From F1-20-MAGs016 sp046086245 (GTDB lineage Bacteria; Planctomycetota; Planctomycetia; Pirellulales; UBA1268): DNA of 6,934 bases. The notes beneath the pieces are model-generated. The model searched no databases. It saw only the letters and a list, made by a program, of their open reading frames with translations, and had not been told where the DNA came from. The stretch is taken from NCBI GenBank assembly GCA_046086245.1, contig JBJSXB010000204.1, positions 1 through 6,934 on the forward strand, given 5' to 3'. The first letter of the stretch is position 1. Every line of letters begins with the position of its first letter. Below, one piece after another: positions 1 to 5,509 of this stretch. The position numbers and the translations under genes are program-made.

Positions 1-275
1 AGTTCATCCCCGCCGAGCCGGGCGACGATCACGGCGTCGCCCGCGGCGTCACGCAACCGCTCGGCAGCCCGACGCAGCAGCTCGTCCCCGCGGCGGAACC
101 CGGTCGATTCGTTCACCTTCTTCAGACCGATGACGTCGCACAGTGCCAGCGCGGTGCCAGCGGAGCATCCGGCACCGAGCCAGGTCTCGAACTCCGCGCG
201 CGTCGCAAGTCCGGTCACATGATCGCGCGGCGGCCACGGGTTCCGGTCGGGCCCCGGCGGGGGGTGCGCGTCCAT
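1..275 (-). CDS. GGDEF-domain protein, probable diguanylate cyclase (3' end outside the window)
   Basis: Reading leftwards from the ATG at 275-273 gives 91 complete codons before the edge. The family condenses two GTP into cyclic di-GMP. Seen: D18-x-x-T-G-L23 opens the domain, followed by D47-V-I-G-L-K-K-V-N55, then G63-D64, and the signature G88-G89-D90-E91 plus a partial Leu codon (GGDEL) at the very edge. Measured from D47, residues N55, D64 and D90 sit at the spacings of PleD D327, N335, D344 and E370, so the metal- and GTP-binding positions seen so far are present. The RxxD inhibitory site expected just before GGDEF is absent (residues 79-82 are GDAV). Only about 17 residues precede the domain, so there is no N-terminal sensor or receiver domain. 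No good Shine-Dalgarno precedes ATG 275, so the start is the weak point. The gene lies 72 nt downstream of tRNA-Ala on the same strand and may be read through from it. Confidence 0.85.
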   Translation of the reverse strand, partial: MDAHPPPGPDRNPWPPRDHVTGLATRAEFETWLGAGCSAGTALALCDVIGLKKVNESTGFRRGDELLRRAAERLRDAAGDAVIVARLGGDE

Positions 276-347
276 GGCGGCGGGCGGCTCGGCGGGGACG
301 GGACGCGGACGATTCGGCGGTCCCGGCCCGAGCCGGTGAAACGCGAG

Positions 348-420
<73 letters not shown>

Positions 421-463
421 TCGGAGCGGTCGGTCGGCCCTCGGAAAGGGCAGTGGGGCAAAC

Positions 464-537
464 TGCGCGCGCCAAGATTCGAACTTGGGACCTCCACCTT
501 ATCAGGGTGGCGCTCTAACCAACTGAGCTACGCGCGC
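464..537 (-). tRNA. tRNA-Ile (anticodon GAT)
   Basis: The minus strand gives a complete 74-nt cloverleaf. The acceptor GCGCGCG pairs with CGCGCGC. The D arm is GCTC/GAGC with the loop AGTTGGTTA. The anticodon arm is CCACC-CTGATAA-GGTGG (anticodon GAT). The T arm is CCAAG-TTCGAAT-CTTGG, and the discriminator is A. CCA is not encoded. The acceptor strands are alternating GC, so each strand is nearly self-complementary, which is unusual. It is the first gene of the leftward Ile-Ala pair. Confidence 0.97.
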
Positions 538-578
538 GGCGGCGGCCCCGCCAGGGGCGATCCGCGGTCAATCGATCG

Positions 579-584
579 AGTGTA
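579..584 (-). promoter_or_regulatory. possible -10 element for the tRNA-Ile/tRNA-Ala unit
   Basis: On the minus strand this reads TACACT, matching TATAAT at four of six positions, about 41 nt upstream of the tRNA-Ile 5' end. No convincing -35 box lies 16-18 bp further upstream. A TTGACC at 571-566 could instead be a -35, but nothing resembling a -10 follows it at the right spacing. The divergent gap 538-757 must hold promoters for both the tRNAs and the gene at 758. I see no clear candidate for the latter. Confidence 0.2.
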
Positions 585-757
585 GGGTGCCCGCGGGCGA
601 TTTCCTAGCAGTGCTGCCCATTCTCGCCGGGTTTCACGCGGCCTTCCGCGCCGGTGGAGCGGTGCTTCGGAGGGCGAAAATGGGGCTGGCGCAGCGGCCC
701 GTTCCCGCTAGGGTTGCCGGGGTCTGAACCGCCCCCGTTTCGTCGCGGAGTCGCTCC

Positions 758-2779
758 ATGCCCGGTCAGCCACGTGCCGCCGAATGCCATCCCGTCGCGG
801 CGTCGTTCCCGCCGCGTTCGATCCCCACGGCCCTGCCGCCGTCGCGCGGCGTCGCACCGCCGCGTCGGCGCCGCGTCGCGCCGACCATTTGCGCCGCCGG
901 CCGCGCCATCGCGGTCGCGGGAGCGATGGTGCTGCCGACGACCCCCCTGCCTGCCGCCGGCCCCTCCGTCGAGTACGCGTTGGGCCTGGCGCCGGTGCAG
1001 AAGGGCATCGATTACGACCGTCCCGCCGCCGACGTCGCTGGCAAGGCGACCATCAAGATGGAGTCCCAGGGAGGGCTCAGCGCCTGGGTAGTACGTGGGC
1101 CGGGGGGGGAAATCCTCCGTGCCTTCGCCGACACCAACGGCGACCGCGTCGTCGATCGCTGGAGTTACTACAAGGACGGTGTCGAGGTGTACCGCGACAT
1201 CGACACCGATTTCGACAACAAGCCCGATCAGGCACGCTGGCTCAATGGCGGCGGCAGTCGTTGGGGGGTCGATGCCGATGGGAACGGGCGGCTCGACTCC
1301 TGGAAAACCCTCTCCGCAGAGGAGGCGACGGCGGAGGTCGTGGGGGCGCTGCGCGATCGTGACGCGGCGGCGTTCGCCCGGCTCCTTCCGTCGAAGGCCG
1401 ACCTCGAGGCCGCCGGGTTCGCCGAACCGCTCCTGGGCACGCTCGCCGGCCGGGCCGCCGCCGCCGACAAGGCGTTTCGCGTTCTCACGGCCGGCAAGCC
1501 GCCGCTCGGCGCCGATACCCGGTGGAACAACATGCTCACCGCCCAGCCCGGGGTGATCCCCGCCGGAACGGACGGCGTCACCGCCGACGTGCACGCCTAT
1601 GACAACGTCGTCGCGCTGGTCGATGGCGGCGCCGAGGGGCGCGGTGGACAGGTCTACATCGGGTCGCTCGTCCGTTTCGGCGACGTCTGGCGGCCGATCG
1701 ACGCTCCCCAGGTGCCCGGAGCCGACGGCGAGATCGCCGAGCCGTCCGGGTTCTTCACCCCTCGCGCCGGTGGCGAGGTGGGCGACGGGGCGATGCCACC
1801 GGACGACGAGCGGATCAAGCCGTTGCTGGCGAAACTGCGCGACGTTGAGGGCAAGCTCGCCGCGGCCGCACCGGCCGAGCGCGCGGCGTTCGCCGCCGAA
1901 CAGGTGGGGATCCTCGAAACCGTCGTCGCGCAGGCCGATCCCGCGCAGCGCGGCTTCTGGACCCGGCAGTTGGTGGAGACGATCGCCGCGTCGGTCCAGG
2001 ACGGCAGCCTTGCCGACGGCATCGGCCGCCTGGAAAAGATCGAGACGTCGGTGGCATCCGACGACGCGCTGGCGGCCTTCGTCGCCTTCCGTCTCGCCTC
2101 GTCCCGCTACGCCGCCGCCGTGCAGCAGCCGGGGGCCGACGTCGCCAAGATCCAGGGGGGCTGGCTCGAGGAACTGGCCGCTTTCGTCGCCAGTCATCCA
2201 GACGCCCCGGATGCGGCCGAGGCGCTGCTCCAGCTCGCGATCGCCGACGAGTTCGAGGGGCGCGAAAAAGAAGCCCTCGAGCGCTATGGCGCGATCACCA
2301 CGCGATTTTCCGACGCGCCGGCCGCCCGCAAGGCGCGCGGTGCCGCCCGGCGGTTGGAGAGCGTCGGCAAGGCGCTGTCGCTCTCGGGGGTCGGGATCGA
2401 CGGCCGTCCGGTGTCGATCAAGGAGATGCGCGGCGTGCCGGTGCTGGTGCATTACTGGGCGACGTGGTGCGAGCCGTGCAAGGTGGACATCGCCCAGATC
2501 CGGGAGTTGCATGCCAAGTATGGGCCGAAGCGGTTCGGGGTCGTGGGCATCTGTCTCGACACCGACAAGCAGCAACTCGACCGCTACCTGGCGGCGAAGC
2601 CGATTCCCTGGGCCCAACTCCATGAATCGGGCGGCCTCGACGGTCCGCTCGCGCAGGAGCTCGGCGTGCTCACCCTGCCGACGATGTTGCTGCTCGATGC
2701 CGACGGCCGCGTGGTGGAGCGCAACCTCGTGATCACCGACCTCGAGAAGAAGCTCGAGGCGATGCTGGGGGCGAAGTGA
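758..2779 (+). CDS. exported thioredoxin-fold (TlpA-like) protein with EF-hand-like loops and a TPR-like region
   Basis: 673 residues. GGAG at 747-750, 7 nt before the ATG, fixes the start. A long basic n-region (PRRRR, 36-39 and flanks) is followed by a hydrophobic stretch at about 42-67, fitting export with cleavage near residue 68. Residues 125-183 hold three Asp-rich loops, DTNGDRVVD (125-133), DTDFDNKPD (149-157) and DADGNGRLD (172-180), which resemble EF-hand or thrombospondin-type-3 calcium sites. Residues about 200-465 match nothing I recognise. Residues 470-535 are helical and TPR/YbgF-like. Residues 540-670 form a TlpA/AhpC-TSA thioredoxin fold with W570-C-E-P-C574-K and cis-Pro641 in TLPT. 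Both redox cysteines are present, so thiol-disulfide reductase or exchange activity in the periplasm is expected. The substrate is unknown. The stop overlaps the start of the next gene by one base, so the two are probably translationally coupled. Confidence 0.9.
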   Translation: MPGQPRAAECHPVAASFPPRSIPTALPPSRGVAPPRRRRVAPTICAAGRAIAVAGAMVLPTTPLPAAGPSVEYALGLAPVQKGIDYDRPAADVAGKATIKMESQGGLSAWVVRGPGGEILRAFADTNGDRVVDRWSYYKDGVEVYRDIDTDFDNKPDQARWLNGGGSRWGVDADGNGRLDSWKTLSAEEATAEVVGALRDRDAAAFARLLPSKADLEAAGFAEPLLGTLAGRAAAADKAFRVLTAGKPPLGADTRWNNMLTAQPGVIPAGTDGVTADVHAYDNVVALVDGGAEGRGGQVYIGSLVRFGDVWRPIDAPQVPGADGEIAEPSGFFTPRAGGEVGDGAMPPDDERIKPLLAKLRDVEGKLAAAAPAERAAFAAEQVGILETVVAQADPAQRGFWTRQLVETIAASVQDGSLADGIGRLEKIETSVASDDALAAFVAFRLASSRYAAAVQQPGADVAKIQGGWLEELAAFVASHPDAPDAAEALLQLAIADEFEGREKEALERYGAITTRFSDAPAARKARGAARRLESVGKALSLSGVGIDGRPVSIKEMRGVPVLVHYWATWCEPCKVDIAQIRELHAKYGPKRFGVVGICLDTDKQQLDRYLAAKPIPWAQLHESGGLDGPLAQELGVLTLPTMLLLDADGRVVERNLVITDLEKKLEAMLGAK

Positions 2780-3063
2780 TGGCTCCAAGCAGCCCGCTGC
2801 TCGCGTTCGTCGGCGGCCCGTTCGTGTGCGGCCTGACGGCCATCCACCTGTTCGGGCTGGCCGCCGCCGCCATGGCGCGTCTGGCCGAGGGCACGCCGTA
2901 TGAGCGTGGTTGCCAGGCCTCGTGCCTCGGGGCGTTGGCCCTCGTCGGGGCGGCGTGTGGGTTGACGCTGGAGATCGGGCCCGGCGTGGCGGCGGCCAGC
3001 GCCGTCACCCTGATGGTGATGACGATGATCTCGATCGTCGACGTGCCGTCACCGCGCCCCTGA
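2779..3063 (+). CDS. small multi-pass membrane protein of unknown function
   Basis: 94 residues, not recognised. The ATG shares its A with the TGA of the upstream redox gene (TGATG), and GGGGG at 2767-2771 can serve as Shine-Dalgarno. A GTG one codon earlier (2776) is a less likely start. Codons keep the strong G/C third-position bias of the neighbours. Hydrophobic stretches at about 8-33, 48-65 and 66-87 suggest two or three transmembrane helices, with a short polar turn around residues 36-44. Four cysteines (17, 45, 49, 60) include a C45-x3-C49 pair. Coupling to a TlpA-type enzyme raises the possibility of a redox partner or membrane anchor, but that is inference only. I saw no terminator with a T-run after the stop. 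Confidence 0.75.
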   Translation: MAPSSPLLAFVGGPFVCGLTAIHLFGLAAAAMARLAEGTPYERGCQASCLGALALVGAACGLTLEIGPGVAAASAVTLMVMTMISIVDVPSPRP

Positions 3064-3145
3064 CCGCTCCATCGCGGTGCCGCGGTGCCGACCAGCCCTC
3101 CCCGTTTGCCCAGCCGACCCCGTCGGCGCGGTGCCGTCGGGAGGA

Positions 3146-3157
3146 TCGGAAAAATCC
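3146..3157 (+). promoter_or_regulatory. shared upstream motif, copy 1 (TCGGAAAAATCC)
   Basis: An A-rich 12-mer in very GC-rich DNA, ending 120 nt before the BON gene start. The same 12 bases occur at 4546-4557 before the lipoprotein gene. The core GGA-AAAA-TCC is an inverted repeat, and here the flanks extend the stem to GAGGAT (3141-3146) and ATCCTC (3154-3159). GCCGAT follows at 3179-3184, 21 nt downstream. It may be an upstream promoter element or an operator; which protein binds it is unknown. Confidence 0.5.
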
Positions 3158-3204
3158 TCGCCTTCGGCAGGACTGGCGGCCGATCACTCTCCCGACGAAG
3201 GGCG

Positions 3205-3222
3205 CCAGCCGGGAGCGGCTGG
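3205..3222 (+). other. hairpin in the leader of the BON-domain gene
   Basis: CCAGCCG at 3205-3211 and CGGCTGG at 3216-3222 form a perfect 7-bp stem with a GGAG loop, 56 nt before the ATG. No T-run follows, so it is not a typical terminator. It could be a transcript-stabilising 5' stem or a binding site. Confidence 0.4.
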
Positions 3223-3265
3223 GAGGTTCCGCCGACCACTCGGAACGCCCGAGCGTTGCCGATCC

Positions 3266-3271
3266 AAGGAG
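3266..3271 (+). promoter_or_regulatory. ribosome binding site deciding the BON gene start
   Basis: AAGGAG lies 6 nt before the ATG at 3278. The open frame runs back without a stop to an ATG at 3077, but only the 3278 start has this site and is followed at once by a normal signal peptide. Confidence 0.85.
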
Positions 3272-3277
3272 TCATTC

Positions 3278-4420
3278 ATGTCCATCTCGCGGTTCACGTT
3301 CCTTCTCGCGGTTCTGGCCGCCGGCACGCTGTCGGCCGCCCGGGGAGCGGACGACCTCGCCTCCAGCGTAGCCGGGCGTCTCCGCGAAACCTCCGCCGTC
3401 GAGGGCCATCGCGTCACGGTCCGCGCCAAATCGGGCACGGTGTGGCTCGAGGGTCAGGTCGGCGACCGCGGCCAGATCGACGCCGCCGTCGCCACCGCCG
3501 AGAGTGTGGATGGGGTGGAACGGGTCGTGAACCGCCTCTCGATCGCCGAGTCGGGCTCGGGCGGGTTGCTCAACGGCCTGGCCGTGCCGGGGTCGGTGCG
3601 GTCGCTGATGGGGGCCCCGAAGGCGCCTGCCTCGGCCGAGCCGGCGAAACTGGCCGCCGCCGCCGAGACCAAGACGAGTGCCGCCGCACCGTCGTCGACA
3701 GCCGCCGTCCAGACCGCCACGCCGCAGCCGGCCGAGACCGCCGAACGTCCGTCGCGGATGGTGCAGTTGGCCCAGGCGATCGGGCTGCCGACGATCACGA
3801 TCCAATCACCATCCGCCCCGCGTCAGGGCGTGGCCCGCGGCACGACGGCGCCGGCTGCCGGGGGCCGATCGCGTCAGGACGTCGCGATGCGCAGCACGAT
3901 GATGCGGCGGGGTGGCATGGGTGGCTACGACGCGCCGTTCGAGGGGGGTATGGTCGGCGACGGCGGGGTGCCCGGCGGCCAGGGCATGATCCCCGGTGTC
4001 GGCGACGGTCAGGTGGTGCCCGGGTCGGTGCGCTATTCGCAGGGCGGTCCCGTCGGCAACGTGCCTCCGGGGGTCGGGCCCGGCAGCTATGGCCCGATGG
4101 CGGGAGGTCCTGGTGGCGGCGGCCTCGGGGCTCCGATGCCGATGGCCGGAGCGGGGGCCGGCGGTGGCATGGCCCCGGTGCCGATGCGGGGCGACGGCCC
4201 GAACCTGCCCAACTACGCGTGGCCGAGCTACGCCTCCTATCCCAACTACGCCGCGCTCCAATACCCCACTCAGTACTCGCCCACCGCGTGGCCGTACATC
4301 GGTCCGTTCTATCCCTACCCGCAGGTGCCGCTGGGATGGAGGAGGGTGTCGCTCGAATGGGACGACGGGTGGTGGTTCCTCGACTTCGACGATCGCCACA
4401 TCCACAGCCACCACCGCTGA
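3278..4420 (+). CDS. secreted BON-domain protein with Gly/Pro/Met-rich linker and aromatic C-terminus
   Basis: 380 residues. Residues 1 to about 23 are a signal peptide (hydrophobic core FTFLLAVLAAGTLSA), cleaved near A20-G23. Residues 25-90 form a BON domain (OsmY/nodulation family): a helix, then the strand-like VRAKSGTVWLEGQV (48-61) with its conserved glycines, then a helix and VERVVNRLSI (80-89). BON domains bind phospholipid or outer-membrane material in characterised proteins, so a cell-envelope role is likely. Residues about 112-200 are an Ala/Pro/Thr-rich linker. Residues 204-306 are rich in Gly, Pro and Met. Residues 310-349 are dense in Tyr, Pro and Trp, and 350-370 hold the motif PLGWRRVSLEWDDGWWFLDF, followed by a His-rich end. 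I recall this tail as recurrent in planctomycete hypotheticals, from memory only. The gene is a single transcription unit: it has its own leader motif at 3146 and a terminator at 4458-4492. Confidence 0.88.
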   Translation: MSISRFTFLLAVLAAGTLSAARGADDLASSVAGRLRETSAVEGHRVTVRAKSGTVWLEGQVGDRGQIDAAVATAESVDGVERVVNRLSIAESGSGGLLNGLAVPGSVRSLMGAPKAPASAEPAKLAAAAETKTSAAAPSSTAAVQTATPQPAETAERPSRMVQLAQAIGLPTITIQSPSAPRQGVARGTTAPAAGGRSRQDVAMRSTMMRRGGMGGYDAPFEGGMVGDGGVPGGQGMIPGVGDGQVVPGSVRYSQGGPVGNVPPGVGPGSYGPMAGGPGGGGLGAPMPMAGAGAGGGMAPVPMRGDGPNLPNYAWPSYASYPNYAALQYPTQYSPTAWPYIGPFYPYPQVPLGWRRVSLEWDDGWWFLDFDDRHIHSHHR

Positions 4421-4457
4421 TCGGCAACCCCGACGGCCACCCGCCGCTGGCGTGAAC

Positions 4458-4492
4458 AGGCCCGCTTCGCCCACCCGGGGAAGCGGGCCTTT
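4458..4492 (+). terminator. rho-independent-type terminator after the BON gene
   Basis: AGGCCCGCTTC (4458-4468) and GAAGCGGGCCT (4480-4490) form a perfect 11-bp stem with an 11-nt loop, followed by a short T-run (TTT at 4490-4492). It starts 38 nt after the stop codon. The T-tract is short, as is common in GC-rich genomes. Confidence 0.7.
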
Positions 4493-4545
4493 CGCGTTCC
4501 GGGGTGACGCCCGCCCAACGCACCGGATCGTTCGGGTTTGCGCCG

Positions 4546-4557
4546 TCGGAAAAATCC
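4546..4557 (+). promoter_or_regulatory. shared upstream motif, copy 2 (TCGGAAAAATCC)
   Basis: Identical to the 12-mer at 3146-3157, ending 69 nt before the lipoprotein start. The inverted repeat here reads CGGA-AAAA-TCCG. GCCGATAG follows at 4578-4585, 20 nt downstream, and resembles a sigma-28 -10 box (GCCGATAA). A partial AAGTT match to the sigma-28 -35 lies at 4560-4564. The sigma-28 reading is speculative. The 12-mer repeat itself is what the sequence shows. Confidence 0.5.
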
Positions 4558-4612
4558 GCAAGTTCGCCCCGATCGGTGCCGATAGAAGGGGTGCATGCGG
4601 TTCGTCCGCCCC

Positions 4613-4618
4613 GAGGAG
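4613..4618 (+). promoter_or_regulatory. ribosome binding site of the lipoprotein gene
   Basis: GAGGAG, 8 nt before the ATG at 4627. It favours this start over an in-frame ATG at 4504 that lies upstream of motif copy 2 and encodes no signal peptide. Confidence 0.8.
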
Positions 4619-4626
4619 TCCTCCCG

Positions 4627-5201
4627 ATGGCCCGTTCGCACCTCGTTCCCCTGGTGGCCCTGGTGTCGCTGGCGACGCTCACCCAGAGTGGCTGCTTCTG
4701 GCTCACCGCCCAGGGCCCGAACATCGGTCCGCTTGCCATCCCGATCCCGGTGCCGGTCTACGTGCAAAAGCAGAAGGAAGACCAGTTCTGGAACTACGAG
4801 CGGTACGAGCGCACGCCGGTCTCGGTCCGCTCGTCGCCGGCGGGCCGTGCGAAGCGCTCGACGAGCCGAGCGACGACGAGGTGATGCGGGCATTGGAAAA
4901 GGCCCGTCCGGTGCAGGGCAACTGGCCCTTCCTCTACGAGATCCAGCGGAACCACGTCCGGATCACGAAGTGCAAGATCGCCGACTACGTCGATCCGCCG
5001 CGGCACCTGCCGCTCGTCGGGCCGGTGCAACTGCACCACGCCCACTACAAGTGCACGATCTACTTCCAGGAGGTCAAGCGGATCGGCTGGCCGGTGCCGC
5101 ACACGCTCGTCGACGAGGACTGCCAGGAGGTCGTGTACATCGACCACGACCACCTGCACATGGTGGGCGACGTGGACACGGGCTGCGACGCTAATTTTTA
5201 G
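4627..5201 (+). pseudogene. probable lipoprotein of a planctomycete hypothetical family, interrupted by a one-base frameshift near 4821
   Basis: The first frame (4627-4884) encodes a signal peptide ending in SG-C23, a weak lipobox because position -3 is Gln, then a Pro/Val-rich stretch and DQFWNYERYERTPV (52-65). After V65 it turns into Ser/Arg-rich sequence and stops at 4882-4884. From 4821 the next frame continues with GPLVAGGPCEALDEPSDDEV and runs to TAG at 5199-5201, giving 191 residues if joined. Reading base C4821 twice, or restoring one C, repairs the gene. The C-terminal part carries FLYEIQRNHVR (102-112), a HHAHYKC cluster (137-143) and DHDHLHMVG (173-181), possible metal ligands. 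Its function is unknown. No slippery heptamer is visible, so a real mutation or a sequencing error is likelier than programmed frameshifting. Alternatively the second half may start at ATG 4884, which overlaps the TGA as TGATG, as in the 2779 pair. Its leader carries motif copy 2. Confidence 0.75.
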
Positions 5202-5234
5202 GCATGCACGGCCGTCCATGGCCCGTGCATGCCT
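5200..5234 (+). terminator. long hairpin at the stop codon of the lipoprotein gene
   Basis: AGGCATGCACGG (5200-5211) and CCGTGCATGCCT (5223-5234) pair perfectly over 12 bp with an 11-nt loop. The left arm begins inside the TAG stop codon. No T-run follows, so termination would have to be hairpin-driven or the structure may instead protect the 3' end of the message. It resembles the 4458 terminator in stem and loop size. Confidence 0.5.
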
Positions 5235-5244
5235 GGGCCGGCGT

Positions 5245-5289
5245 GGTCGCAGCCGGAGGTGCGACCAGCCGGCCGGGCGGTCGCACCTC
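5245..5289 (+). repeat. inverted repeats forming two mutually exclusive stems
   Basis: GAGGTGCGACC (5256-5266) pairs perfectly over 11 bp with GGTCGCACCTC (5279-5289), loop 12 nt. The same middle arm (TGCGACC, 5260-5266) also pairs over 7 bp with GGTCGCA at 5245-5251, loop 8 nt. Only one of the two stems can form at a time, the geometry seen in attenuators and riboswitch platforms. No ligand-binding fold or T-run is apparent. Confidence 0.55.
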
Positions 5290-5301
5290 AGGGGGACCGT
5301 G

Positions 5302-5320
5302 GCCGCCGCGGAGCGGCGGC
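5302..5320 (+). repeat. short GC hairpin
   Basis: GCCGCCGC (5302-5309) and GCGGCGGC (5313-5320) form a perfect 8-bp stem with a GGA loop. It follows the 5245-5289 repeats directly. Its simple GCC/GGC composition makes a chance origin possible. Confidence 0.4.
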
Positions 5321-5509
5321 GGCGCGCTCCAGGCGAGGCCCACGAGCGGCGGTGCCGGTGGACCTTGCCGGGCGTGAGGGTCGCGCGGGCCACGGCCGCC
5401 ACGGGCGAAAGTTCGGGTGGCGGAGACCGACGCGGCCGATGAACTCTTCGAGATGCGCCGCCCGAGGGACCGGGCGGGCGTCGCGCGGCGAAGAAACCCG
5501 GTGGCTGCG

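Larger units (their letters stand above)
5202..5509. other. 308-base non-coding gap before the ExbB operon
   Basis: I see no gene here. The left half (5202-5320) is filled with long perfect inverted repeats, listed separately. The right half (5321-5509) is GC-rich without clear structure. It contains GCCGATGA at 5435-5442, 67 nt before the ExbB start, which resembles a sigma-28-type -10 box. GAAAGTTC at 5407-5414 lies 20 nt upstream of it. GCCGAT is common in this window's coding DNA, so this promoter suggestion is weak. Confidence 0.5.

Noticed and set aside
323..336. 5-bp hairpin after tRNA-Ala as a terminator
   Set aside because: The stem is short and no T-run follows on the minus strand, so it is not distinguishable from background in GC-rich DNA.
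589..598. 10-bp palindrome GCCCGCGGGC in the divergent gap
   Set aside because: Perfect, but short and made only of G and C. Such palindromes are expected by chance at this composition.
605..2788. Long antisense open frame (727 codons) opposite the thioredoxin-fold gene
   Set aside because: It mirrors the GC-rich sense gene, which has a Shine-Dalgarno, signal peptide and WCEPC domain. The antisense product has no recognisable domain.
3077..3277. Upstream extension of the BON gene to ATG 3077
   Set aside because: It would put 67 polar residues before a clear signal peptide and would run through the shared motif. AAGGAG directly supports 3278.
3085..4455. Open frame overlapping the BON gene in another frame
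   Set aside because: It is Arg/Gly-rich low-complexity translation with no domain, while the overlapping frame encodes a BON domain and signal peptide.
3795..4739. Antisense open frames opposite the BON gene
   Set aside because: Arg/Pro-rich shadow sequence crossing a terminator and a leader region. No start signal was seen.
4813..4826. Programmed -1 frameshift site in the lipoprotein gene
   Set aside because: The shift direction would fit, but no X-XXY-YYZ slippery heptamer is present, so a mutation or sequence error is simpler.
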